The translations under genes were made by a program, and so were the position numbers. Below the pieces are notes generated by a model that saw nothing but the letters and a program-made list of their open reading frames with translations, did no database searches and had not been told where the DNA came from. Positions 48,273-58,738 of a stretch of DNA of 64,000 nucleotides are shown in pieces. Numbering within the stretch: position 1 is the stretch's first letter; every line of letters begins with the position of its first letter. Location: the NCBI GenBank assembly GCA_015178975.1, contig WHVD01000009.1, positions 868,001-932,000 on the forward strand, read 5' to 3'. Source of the stretch: Hysterangium stoloniferum (taxonomy: Eukaryota > Basidiomycota > Agaricomycetes > Hysterangiales > Hysterangiaceae).

Positions 48273-49253
48273 TTAGGTCTTCTGGAAAGCATCTGAGGCG
48301 GCAATGAACTCGGCTAGGGCTTCAAGGCCCTTGTGTGTGCTGAGGATGATGGGGAGTGACAGGTCTTGAGAGGCGGCCTGGAGGAGATGGCGGTGCTCCT
48401 CGTAAAGGGGGCACTTGGAAAGGATGTGGAGGTGAGATTGCATGTCAGTTTCACCACAGGGGCAGGTGGTGGGGAGGTTGGGGAGGAAGTGGTTGTAGTA
48501 GGCGCCGAGGAATCCGTGGCCAGTGATGGTTTGGATGATGTGTGTGTGGACGTGGTGGGGGCCCCCGTATTCTTTGTGGAACTTGGCCAGTTTGAGGGCA
48601 GGGGGTTTGTGGAGTCCAACTGCAGCGAGGTTGGTGTGGGGGAGGTGGAGCCAATCCTGGGGCCAGAGTTTTAGGGAGTGCGCTTTTGCACGTTCCAAGG
48701 CCCAGGAGACTGTGGAGTGCAGGATGGGGGGGCGCAGGTTGACGGCTTCCTTTGCAAGGGAGTCGGCCTCCTCATTGCCTTGGAAGCCATTGTGGCTTGG
48801 GACCCAGGAAAGGGAGACATCATGGGAGGGGTTGGTTAGGAAATTGTCAATATGCTTTCGAAAGATGATGGAGGCACACTGGCTGGGGTGGTCTGAAACG
48901 TCATCAATGGATTTTAGTGCAGCTTGGTTGTCAGAGAGGAAGAGGAGGTGCTTAGCGTCAGGTATGTCGGCAAGGAGTTTTGTCAGCGCAGCATTGGCAC
49001 TTGCCAGGGCAAACATCTCGGCATCATAGATGCCTGCACACCTGCCAAGACTGAAGTGCCCTCTGTGGATGGAGGAGCCAAGGTGGTGGATGGAGTAGCT
49101 GGCACCTGTGCGGCGGCAGTTACCTTGACCCTTGCGATGGGAGCCATTGGTGTAGATGACAAGGGTCGACGGGTCCTGGTTGGCAGTGTGAATGGTGAGG
49201 TGGAGTTCCTCAATGAATTCGGTGCATTCTTCAGGGGTAAAGGGCACAGTTAG
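48273..49253 (-). pseudogene. LINE RNase H domain and C-terminal finger
   Basis: A long frame containing the four RNase H acidic positions: LVIYTNGSHRKG (first Asp replaced by Asn), GIYDAEMFALASANAAL, LLFLSDNQAAL and GNEEADSLAKEA. The C-terminal region has CPCGE...H...C (PTTCPCGETDMQSHLHIL, then SKC), typical of fungal LINE ORF2 ends. The stop is at 48273-48275. The frame is separated from the RT part by an LTR-like insertion. Confidence 0.85.
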
Positions 49254-49258
49254 GATGC

Positions 49259-51135
49259 TGTGATGTATTAACCTTATTTTAATACTATTTTCCGAAAAAG
49301 GAGTCCAATGCTCTATCAAAATGTGCAAATACTCAATTTACTGCAAGGTAAAATAATTTAAGTATTTGATATTAATCAGTGGCAGCCTAAATAGACTTAG
49401 AACCCCTGAAGTCAAGAGTTTACTTGAATATATGCACCCTACTTCGCAAAGAAGGTTTTGAGAGCTGCTTGTACAAGCTTGTTCTTTTTCTGTAAAAACA
49501 CTACTAAAATATGAATAACAATTCACTGATTCAGAATCTAGATTCAACTTCGATTCTAGCTAGTTTATATATATATTATACTATTTATCAAACAGTAAAA
49601 ATATTTATAAACAGGTCAAAAGATTAGATATAGAATAAAACACTATTTGGCTAATATATGCTTTATTTACACTAACCTACAGGGTCTACTGTGATACTAA
49701 CTTATCAGGATCTTAATGTAGTCTTAAGGATTCTGCAAGGATATTCTCAGTATTTGTTTATGTGAATATGCTTTACTGATTCACAATAAATGAACAAAGG
49801 AACGGGATTATTTGCAATGTAATAAACAGTCAAATTACTCAACTAGAGGTGACTGAAGTTTTAGACTACAAATAACAATGTAAAGAAAACTAATAATCGG
49901 TACTCAATTAAGAGATGACTATAGTATAAAGGATTAATACCAGAAGCTCAACAAGAGGTGGCAGGGAATCCTGATTGGTCAGAAGAGTGACCAGGGGGTA
50001 GGATTATTGTCAGAAGCTCAACAAGAGGTGACAAAGGGATCCTGAGATAACTTAGGTCAGCAGCTCAACTAGAGATGACTAAGTATTTGTATTTATTTGT
50101 CCAACAGCCCAACAAGGGGTGGAATAAACTGCTTGCTGCAGTGGCACACTGATGTGGCTGATAAAATGTAGTAAAGATTGATTTTTTGTTATTCAAGGCT
50201 GGAGCTGAGCTCCTTATATACATTTTGGTCTGAGACATTTAGAAGATTCTAGAAGATTGAATGATGTCATTCTGGAAGGAATGATGTCATTTAGAATTTT
50301 CTAGAATTTTCTAGAGCATAGTGGAAGGTTCTAACTACTTCTAAGACACTATAGAATATTCTTGGCATAATAGAACTTACTGGAATCTTATAGAATATTC
50401 TACAATATTCTATCTATTATTAGTACCTATTAACTACTATTGCTTTAGCAGCCACTGGAATGTTCCAGAGATTTCCGGTTTTTTGCTGTAGTAGCATCGT
50501 GTTGTGACAGTCGCGCGCCTGTGTGACCGTCCCACACCTTTGTGACCGTCGCGTGCCTCTGTGACCGTCGCGCACCTCTGTGACCGTCGCGCACCTCTGT
50601 GACCGTCGCGCACCTCTGTGACCGTCGCGCACCTCTGTGACCGTCGCGCACCTCTGTGACCGTCGCGCACCTCTGTGACCGTCGCGCACCTCTGTGACCG
50701 TCGCGCACCTCTGTGACCATCATGCGCCCTTGTGACAACTGTCACTTGTTGTGACGGCTGTCACTCGTTGTGAGGAGTTTCCCGCACGCCGTGTAATAAA
50801 CACATGTGGCCGGCTTGATTATGTGTGATAATTTCGCATCGTGTTTTGTCGGCGTCGGAGTTTGAAATATCATGTGAATGTCACATGATTACTCGCGCAT
50901 TGTGAATAAGCGCTGAGTTGCCGACATATTAATCAAAAAAGAATAAAAAGTAGAAATTCAATAACCTGCTCAATTTATTAGATAAAAATACAAGATAAAT
51001 TGTATAAATTCAGGATAAATCAAACAAATATTGTACAATTTAATCGTCGCAATACAATTACATTTGAATATTTGTTTTTGCAATTTGTTAGGGGAAATTG
51101 TTTAAAAATCAGAAAAAACTTAGAAATACATAACA
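49259..51135. mobile_element. Large solo-LTR-like unit inside the LINE
   Basis: 1877 bp, beginning TGTGATGTAT and ending ATACATAACA (imperfect inverted ends, TG...CA), flanked by GATGC duplications (49254-49258 and 51136-51140). Contains six degenerate AACAAGAGGTGAC-like motifs (49842-50120), a TATA-like CCTTATATAC (50211) and a 19 bp minisatellite. No protein domain seen, so it is a long solo LTR or a non-autonomous element. Confidence 0.7.
50504..50737 (-). repeat. 19 bp CpG-rich minisatellite
   Basis: About eleven copies of a 19 bp unit (GTGACCGTCGCGCACCTCT), the central ones identical. Because 19 is not a multiple of three and the unit has no stop on the minus strand, all three minus frames stay open across it. 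Those frames are an artefact, not genes. Confidence 0.95.
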
Positions 51136-51140
51136 GATGC

Positions 51141-51754
51141 TCTTTGACAAGCGGGCACCCCATGTGGGCCGGTGTGCGTGGGGGGGGGGCAAAATATGGG
51201 AAGATTTGCTCAGCCCTGGGGCTAGACAGCGAGGCGAGGTGGAGGATGATGGTGGCTTGCTTGCGTGGGCAAATTGGGGGGGTGGGGGGGAGGAAGCCAC
51301 CTGGGAGGTGGCCTTCCCAGCTAGGGGGGGCCCTCACTAGGACTTGGGATGAGGCGGGGAGGCATCTGAAGTGGATGGCGGCATTGGCAGACATCTTGTG
51401 TAGCAGGTGGGGGATGGGGAGGATGGCGCTGATGTGGTGCATTTCTGCAATGGGGGTTGTGCGGAAAGCACCGAGGATCCATCGGAGGGCCTCAGTTTGG
51501 GCCTTCTCGAGGGGCTTGAAGAGGTGTTTCTGGCGGGTGCCAGTATACCACACTGGGGAGCCAAAGGTTAGGATGGGGATGATGATGGCACGGTAGAGGA
51601 GTCTGGCACTGGCTACACTGAGGCCACGGATGGAGTTGGCAAGGATCTTGAGGCCTGAAGTGGCAGAGCAGGCACGGTTAGCCATGTTGTTGACATTGGG
51701 GAGGTCGTTTAGGCATGTGAGGATAGGGGACGAGTAGATCGTGGATAGGATGGG
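51141..51754 (-). pseudogene. LINE reverse transcriptase C-terminal part
   Basis: Frame with SGLKILANSIRGLSVASARL, YRAIIIPILTFGSPVWYTG and KAQTEALRWILGAFRTTPIA, the typical thumb/connection region of fungal LINE ORF2 downstream of the RT catalytic core. The core itself is lost through 5' truncation. Confidence 0.8.
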
Positions 51755-51769
51755 GTCACATGATTTGTT

Positions 51770-52300
51770 TATATTCAAGTATAAATACAAGGCCTTTTAG
51801 CATGCTTGTCTCCACAATTCACTATACATACTATTCTCCCTGCTATTCATGAACACATCATTACTCTGCTCCTCTCTAATATCTTTGGGCACTCTATTCA
51901 TCAGACCATCAGGGATGACCTACCATCAATTGTGTCAGACTCCCTTAACAAGGACACTAATGAGAAACTATGGACAAATAAACCAGCTGAGAGAGCAGTT
52001 TTTGTCAGCCAACATGAGCTAGTAGAACCTATTGGAATGAGAGAAAATGTCCCTCCAACTGAATGGGATGCCTACAATCTTCCCAAAGATGATGAAACAG
52101 ACAAGTCAATATAGGACTTGATATCCCTGCTGACATTTCATCCCACCTTATTTCTATATTGACTAAGAACATTCATCCTTTTGGGGTTGATGGACAACTA
52201 GGACAAGTTGATGTTAAAGCTAGCTGCTCTTAGAAGTTGATGAGAGCTACATGAAGGAATTTCGTGACAGAAAGATCCCTCCTTCAGGATTCACTATGCT
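51770..52300 (+). other. Degenerate retroelement-like region with a 102-codon ORF
   Basis: A TATA-like GTATAAATAC (51779) is followed by an open frame at 51806-52111 (QFTIHTILPAIHEHIITLLL) with no recognised domain. It precedes gypsy integrase remnants and may be part of the same element. Confidence 0.35.
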
Positions 52301-52429
52301 GCAGATTCTACTCCTTGAATGTAGTCACTACTCCCTCCCACTACTTCTTTGGCAAACACAAGTTGTTATACTTCGGAGATTTGGACTGGAAAAGTTGAAG
52401 CTGTGTACCTAGCAATATGACAACTATTA

Positions 52430-54443
52430 TCCTGAGGTCAATACATGATAACCCTTCCAAAGGAGCTTATACAGGAGGAGAGCAACTCTTTAAGCTGATG
52501 AAGGATCATCTCTTCTGGCCTCAGATGCTACAGGACTGTGTGGTGTATGCTAGCAGTTGTGATATACATATGTCAGAAAACGAAAGTTGACCACACCACA
52601 TGGCAGGGAGTGCTTTGACCCATGGATGTGCCTCTCAGGCCTTTTGAAGTCTTTTCAACAGACCTAATAACCAGACTGCTCCCTTCTTGTTAGGACCAGA
52701 AAACCTGCTGGGCTCTGGACCCCATCCTACATGCATCTGACTCTCTATACCCACCAGGTTACAGTTAACTGGAAAACCTGCCAGCATCCAGACCCTGCCT
52801 TATATGCACCTGACCCTCTATATGGTACCCAAAGTACAGTCACAACCAGAGTGCCCGCTGGGACCTGCACATGTCAAACCTGTCTATATCTGACTCTGTC
52901 TCACACACCAGTCACTGGACTCTTCCTGGACAACCCAACAGCTCTCTAACTAAGCCCCATTCCCATTGTGGTCAAATGACCTGTGATGTTTCACACCCCA
53001 CTTCTATTCTGTTCCATCCCTAACACCTAGTTTGGTGTTTACTTATCTCATTCATGATTACTTGTTTTGATCTTCATTACTACTGGATTTGGTATTGCAT
53101 ACATTCCACAGTCTATATAAACTAGCTAATGTTGTATATACAATCTGGTCAGAAAATCGACTAAGTTCTCCCCAGTTACTTAACATAAATCCCACTCCAT
53201 CCCCATTTCTCATCTTTGAAACACAACACTATCAACCTTGTCGGAGCCTGTGGACCTTCCAACTGGCCTCCTGACCTATTGACTGATCGACTACTCCCAG
53301 ACTCCCCAGGTTTTCTGTCTGCCTGTTTGAAATTGGACACCACAATCTCGTGAGGGTCCAGCCTATAAGCTGAAGCCAAGTCCCACCAGCTTATCCACAG
53401 GTTTCTCCAGAAACCCTCTGTGAGCCTGCACATCTCTTAACACTTCTGGAGAGACCTCCCATTCAGTGATTTTCATCATGGTAGATAAACTAATGTGTTT
53501 CATCATCTGCAAATCTACATCATCGAACTTATCAGTGGAAGGGTTTGTGCAGGCCTTTGTGAACAAAGTAGCTGCCCCCTTTGGACTGCCTTTGAGAATA
53601 ATTTGTTACTGAGACATGAGGTGGACCTGTAGGTTTTGAAGGGAAGTTTTCAAGGTATATGGAAGCATACTTGCAGTGTCATATTTCCATCACCCACAGA
53701 CAGATGGCCAGACTGAGAATATGAATGCGATTATCAAACAAATGTTTAAAGCTTATTGTGCCTCCTCAAAAGAAGAATGGTCCAGGTGGATTCAAGTGGT
53801 GATTCATGCTTACAACTCTACCATGCACAGTTCGACAAATTATGCACCAGCTTTCTTGTTGATAGGATATCTACTGAGAGGAATGTTTCATTGCCTAGGT
53901 GGAGACAACCCTATAGTGTCTAGAAAATTGTCCAACAACCCAATGGCTGACCAGTGGATTCTTGAGCTAGAGACCCATTGACAGATGGTAAGGGATCCAA
54001 TTATGTGAGCCCAGGAAATCCAAGCTTGCAGCTACAATAAGAAGCAGAGACCTGTGGAGGAGATTGTGGAAGGGGACTATGTCTTGATCAACCCCCATTC
54101 CCTTGAACTCACTGAGGCCAAGGGTGGGGGGTGGAAGCTCATCCAAAGGTGAATAGGACCATTAGGAGTTTTGGAAATGATCAACTCCCAAGTTTTCTGA
54201 CTTAAAATCCCTTCTGAATACCAAATGCACTCAATTATCAACAGAGAGCATCTCAAGAAATATCATTTCTCTCTCAGGGAATTCAGATAAAGGACCCAAC
54301 TCAAGAATCCAAGGGAATTAAACACCAAGGATGAAAAGTACGAGGTTGAAGTGATATTAGGACACAAAAAGCATTGAAATTGAGTGCTCTTTTGAGTCTG
54401 ATGGAAAGGATACAGGCCAGAAGAGGATACTTGGTTAAACAGT
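52430..54443 (+). pseudogene. Gypsy integrase and chromodomain remnant (probably G2), split by a solo LTR
   Basis: The integrase zinc-finger segment (HDNPSKGAYTGGEQLFKL, then HLFWPQMLQDCVVYASSCDIC) and RPFEVFSTDLIT lie before 52688. The core continues after 53442 (SVIFIMVDKL) to SYFHHPQTDGQTENMNAII (the third catalytic Glu retained), VVIHAYNSTMHSSTNYAP and a C-terminal chromodomain-like WKGYRPEEDTWL (about 54400-54440). Many stops. A related lineage to, but not the same as, G1. Confidence 0.75.
52688..53442 (+). mobile_element. Solo LTR, family 1
   Basis: 755 bp, TGTTAGGACCAG...TCTCTTAACA, flanked by CTTCT duplications (52683-52687 and 53443-53447). Splits the integrase pseudogene. Confidence 0.9.
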
Positions 54444-55743
54444 AATGACCCTTGATATGCTCCTGCACTCCTTAGGGCTTACAAGGGCATTTACAGGCTT
54501 CAATGAACTATATGCTACCTTCCATGGTCAAGAACATGATCTTATTATTTATCTATCTAAAAACCATAATTGGCCCCCTCCCCCCCTTTCTCCCTTTTCC
54601 CCCGTCTACCAACCTCTTCACAGTGACAGCTGAGCAGGGTTTAAATTAATATAAAAGAAATGTAAATTTACTAAAACATTTCATGACTCTCTTATCTCCT
54701 CCATCTCTGTCTCTTTATATCCCCCCCTGAGCACTTAAACAGCCATGCTATGTCACAAGGTCAACAAGCCAAACCTAACTTCCCTAATTTCAAGAGAATC
54801 CCTTGAACTCAAACAACTACCCCTTTTCCTACCACCACACACCCCAATCCCTCATCTCATACAGAAAGAGTCGAGCATAATGGGGGTAATGCAGAGGCTT
54901 CTTCATCAATGTTGCAACCCTTGTTAGGCAATGCCTGGAGCAGCATCCACAGTAGTTGGGATGAGGTTCCCCCCAACCTGCAAAACATTTTTCCTTCTAT
55001 GGCAGAAGAAATCAGATGTGAACAATTAAGCAAGGACCTCCATGAGAAGGCAGAGGTGGAGCTAAAGGAAATTAAGAGGAAGAGGAAAGCAGAGTACCAG
55101 GACCAGAGGAGGAAGGGTACCAAGATAAGGACCCTATCTAAGCACACTAGATGAGAACTGAGGAAGGGAGGTGACAAAACTTCCATAGTGATCCCCCCCC
55201 CCCCCAGGACAAAAATGGACAGATTTCACTGAGACTGATGCTATGAATGAAGGCACCCCATGTATCTGAGCAGTGGGGAACAAGAGAAGGAAGGAAAAGA
55301 ATGGCATTATCCTCTACAATTGAGAAAACCTACTGAATGTGACCTGCAGACTCATTGTCTGACTCAGACTTAAGCCAATCAGGCAACCCCTTGTATAAGA
55401 CCAAGTACTTGGGTGTGGACTGTCATGAAGGATTCCTACTCCCTGAAAAGATCTGCTTCATAACCAGTGACCCCAATCAAAGAAGAAAACTGCAACTTTC
55501 TGTCCAAATCTGGAGGGGATACTGCCTGAATGAACCATCAATGGCATCAGTACCAATTGCCTCAAGCCCTCCCAATCCAGCTTCTCTCATTGTGCATGAA
55601 TCCCCTGTTATTCTGCCCAAGTGACCCATCAACAGCATCAGTACCAGTTGCCTCAATATCATGCTCTCCCAATCCTGCTTCTCTTGTCATGCAAGAATCC
55701 TCCACCATTACTCCACCTACACAATTGAACCACCTCTTAATAC
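54444..55743. other. Repeat-derived region with unrecognised ORFs
   Basis: Frames at 54909-55154 (charged, Lys/Glu-rich: KDLHEKAEVELKEIKRKRK) and 55355-55624 have no family match I can name. A C11 run lies near 55195. A duplicated Pro/Ser-rich stretch occurs at 55540-55720 (ASSPPNPASL, SCSPNPASL). Probably gag-like remnants of the following LTR element. Confidence 0.35.
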
Positions 55744-56616
55744 TGTTATGACCGTGTTGCAACCCGACAGTCCCCAAGGTTATCGCCACCTATCGATGTT
55801 TCAAGTTATCGTTCAAGTCATCGCATCAGAAACCGTCAGTCTCCCGATGCTGACAAATGCTTACATGGCGATCACACTCTGTTTACACCCCCATCAAAAT
55901 ATGCTCGTATTATCTGATTATACTCTGATACATTATCTTTTTATTATGATGATCTGTTCTACTCTATGTTTCACATATGCCTATATATATACTTGTAACC
56001 CTCAGACTATTTCCTTTTCTTGTAATCCCACTCTGGGTTATCTCACAGCCTCCGAATTTATCGTAACCTTCCCATTCCTAGTCAAGCTTATTTGTCAATA
56101 CCACTTTCCGCTCTTCCCCTAGTTAGTATTTTCTAGATGCCGAATACTTGTATATGAACCCGCTGTCATTGTAGTTACTAGGCAATCAGAATATCAACTC
56201 AGAATATTGGGGCATTTCTGCTCTTCCCTTAGTTAGTATTTTCTAGACACCGATAAATTGTATATAAACCCACTGTAATGTAGCCACTGGGCAATCAGAA
56301 TATCGACTCAGAACACCCCTAAATAACTCTCATAGCCTCATTCTAAGTATTGACTCTCTGACCCTCTGACCCTCTGACCCTCTGACCCTCTGACCCTCTG
56401 ACCCTCTGACCCTCTGACCCAACCCTCAACTTATCCTTTGGCTTCTGATCAGTGACTTACCATGAGGATTGCATGACAGGACTAGTTCTCACCCAGCCGA
56501 AATTTAAGGACACCCAATGGTAACTTACAAGGGTGCAGCATAAAAGCTGAAGCCAAGTCCTTCCATTCAGCCTCTGTCAGTCTTCCAACCTTGGTGACCT
56601 TTCTGTTTTTAAGACA
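55744..56616 (+). mobile_element. LTR family 2 copy (plus orientation)
   Basis: Begins TGTTATGACCGTGTTGCAAC and ends TTTTTAAGACA, the inverse of the unit at 35889-36779. It contains an internal tandem duplication of about 105 bp (56107-56210 and 56218-56311, both with TTAGTATTTTCTAGA) and eight CTCTGACC units (56355-56419). No matching flanking duplication was found, so it may be one LTR of a larger element or rearranged. Confidence 0.75.
56355..56419. repeat. CTCTGACC tandem repeat
   Basis: About eight direct copies of an 8 bp unit within the family 2 LTR. The solo LTR at 35889-36779 has a related but diverged GAGACTGAGAG tract at the same place (inverted). Confidence 0.9.
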
Positions 56617-57245
56617 GGGTTACAGTGGGCCACTCACACTGGCAGCCTACATGGAAGACTTGTACTTGTACATTGATAATGTTATGGAAAGGGAAAGGTT
56701 GGCTAAGGACATTGAAAGAATCAAACTCTTGAAGTTCCAACAACTTTTGGTGGGCCAATCTCACACTCCCTGGGACATACAGATATACTCTGGGCTGGGG
56801 AGCGTATGGATCTACTTGAGAAGATTTCACCAGACTCAGACACACCAGAACCCCACTTTACTGGCATTATCATGAAGTCATGGCAACCATCCATGGAGAA
56901 TCAGTTACCATTGGCCTTCTCATCCCACATGACAATGCTACCTTCATCTCAACCTCCCCTTATTGGTTGGATTGCACCAAACCCCACTGAACATATCAAA
57001 TCTATCATTCAAACACAAGGCAAAAAGTTTATGGATGTTGGGTCTCCACCATACACAGGATTGAGGAACCATCATATGGCTATTATGGCACAGACTGGAG
57101 GACATCATATCATCATTCCAAAGCAAATGTGTAAACTGGGCCCAGGCCATCCTACAACTGGGAAGTTCCTCTCAGGAAGCCTGGGGAGGAGTTCCCAATG
57201 TCCTTCAGAACTTTATCTGGCATAGCTCTTCAAACTGGGGGGCAC
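56617..57245 (+). pseudogene. Unrecognised retroelement-associated ORF (frame-shifted)
   Basis: Two overlapping frames (56617-56875 and 56806-57225) read as one protein with a frame change near 56810: YLYIDNVMERERLAKDIERI, then KLGPGHPTTGKFLSGSLG. It follows an LTR and ends in a G-run (GGGGGGCAC) directly before an LTR-like TGTGAGGGG, as a polypurine tract would. No domain named. Confidence 0.35.
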
Positions 57246-57787
57246 TGTGAGGGGTAGCCCTCTCTATGGAAGGTAACCATTTCATTGTATTATATTTCCT
57301 ATATTTTTTCCTTATTTTTCTACTATTTTTTGAACTAAGTAATTCTTTGTTTACATGCATTTACATTAGTTCAAAGATCTATGTACTCCTGTGGGTACAT
57401 AGACCCTTGTGGGCACATATGGACCATTGTCTTATGTACACTAGTGGGTGTAACTAAGAAATCAGACACTTTTACCCTGTAACCACAACTTGCCCAAGAC
57501 ACCCCTTTGAAGTGTCCTGCAACTCAAATGTCTACAAGCTAGAATCTCATCTATTACTCTTAGCTTCATACTTACTGTCAAAGTTCAGATTTCACTACTC
57601 AAACTCACTCATCACTACCAATACCTCCTTGCACTTTTCTATTCTTTCTTGCAAACCACTTTACCCTCAGTTTCATTAGACTTACTCTATCTAAATTGTA
57701 CCATAAAGGTCAATTCCTACTTTCTATCTTAATTGCCTCTAGCTGCTTTACAGTTGCTTACAGCGATTAGTCCCCCTTTTAACTGTA
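57246..57787 (+). repeat. LTR family 3 copy
   Basis: Begins TGTGAGGGGTAGCCC and shares TTCAAAGATCTATGTAC, ACACTAGTGGG and the CAGACACTTTTACCCTG region with the copy at 58502. It serves as the empty-site reference for the young LTR element at 58739. The right end is approximate. Confidence 0.6.
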
Positions 57788-57849
57788 TTGTACTTTGATA
57801 GTCAATACAGTATTATTGTACCTAGAGGGTCAATATTCTTCATATGTAT

Positions 57850-58130
57850 ATCAAGCAGTCAGAATTTCTACAACTCTTCACAACTGGCATATCCCCCTTC
57901 TTTGCAAATAAAGGTTATAATCCCAATATCATGGTACACCCAGAACAGAACCTTGCCTCAGCCCATGCTCAAGAGTTTGTCATAGACCTCAATGAACTCC
58001 ATCAAGAACTCCAGAAAGTGATAACATCTGCCCAAGAACAATATCAACATTCAGCAGACTGAAACTGGTTTCCACCACCTAACTTTAAGATTGGTGACTG
58101 TGTATTTGTTAAAGCTCAATTCTTCCTCAT
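57850..58130 (+). pseudogene. Gypsy integrase C-terminal fragment
   Basis: GISPFFANKGYNPNIMVHPE, then QNLASAHAQEF, a stop, and PPPNFKIGDCVFVKAQFF: closely similar to the G1 integrase at 35548-35790. Where G1 has a TGA stop (35613) this copy has CAG. The segment ends abruptly and joins a reverse-strand ORF, so the chromodomain part has been deleted. Confidence 0.8.
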
Positions 58131-58431
58131 GGAATACCCCATGGAACTCCTGAAGACCTCCTGTCATTGTCTTCTGAACATTTTTGCCCTCCTCTAGTAA
58201 CAGGTTCTGGACCTCAATGCCTGCCACTATCTGCCCTAAAACTTCCTCCAAGGATCCTGGCCTTTCCATGTGCCATCCCACTTCCTGGGATCCATACCCC
58301 ATGGCTTCCTGTACTAGAGAGCACTTGGCTTTCAAGTGCATGCAGGGCCAATAGCCCAGGCCCTGACTGGATTTCTGGAAGCAGTCTATATTCTGGTCAT
58401 TCCAAATGGAACACCACAGGTCATTTTTCAA
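58051..58431 (-). pseudogene. Second copy of the reverse-strand cysteine-cluster ORF
   Basis: Minus-strand frame: NDLWCSIWNDQNIDCFQKS, GLGYWPCMHLKAKCSLVQEA, then SLEEVLGQIVAGIEVQNLLL. It aligns with the G1 block at 38610-38500 plus 37620-37500 (NDLRCSGCNDWNTECNQMS, YQCAHLKMRCSLV, GLDEVLGWIAEGIEAQNKLL), which in G1 is split by a solo LTR; here it is continuous. Two cysteines are replaced. It sits next to an integrase fragment on the other strand, as in G1. Confidence 0.65.
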
Positions 58432-58738
58432 CTCCAGCCAGGCTGGAGGAAATCTCCATGCCTTCTCTCATTTATAAGTCAGTATAATAATCCCCATTGA
58501 TTGTGAGAGGTACCCTTTTCATGGGAATATATATACTGTAACTAAGCCTGTCAGATTATATTCCCTACATTTTTTCCTTATTTTTACTATTTTTTAAATC
58601 ATCTAATTTTCCAATTACACATTTATATTAGTTTGAAGATCTATGTACACCTGTGGGTACATAGACCTTATGAGCACTTACATACATTATGTTTATGTAC
58701 ACTAGTGGGCATAATGTAAAAAACTCAGACACCTTTAC

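Larger units (their letters stand above)
48108..51754 (-). mobile_element. 5'-truncated LINE (non-LTR retrotransposon)
   Basis: Flanked by a perfect 15 bp duplication GTCACATGATTTGTT (48093-48107 and 51755-51769). The A-rich 3' tail (read on minus) lies at 48133-48108. It encodes the end of an RT and an RNase H domain, and the 5' end is cut off at 51754, as is typical of target-primed reverse transcription. An 1877 bp LTR-like unit was later inserted at 49259-51135. Confidence 0.9.

Noticed and set aside
50504..50737. CRISPR array
   Set aside because: Direct repeats without unique spacers, in a eukaryotic genome, inside a transposon.
50420..50745. Three overlapping minus-strand ORFs of 89-102 codons
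   Set aside because: Created by a 19 bp tandem repeat with no stop in any frame; not three genes.
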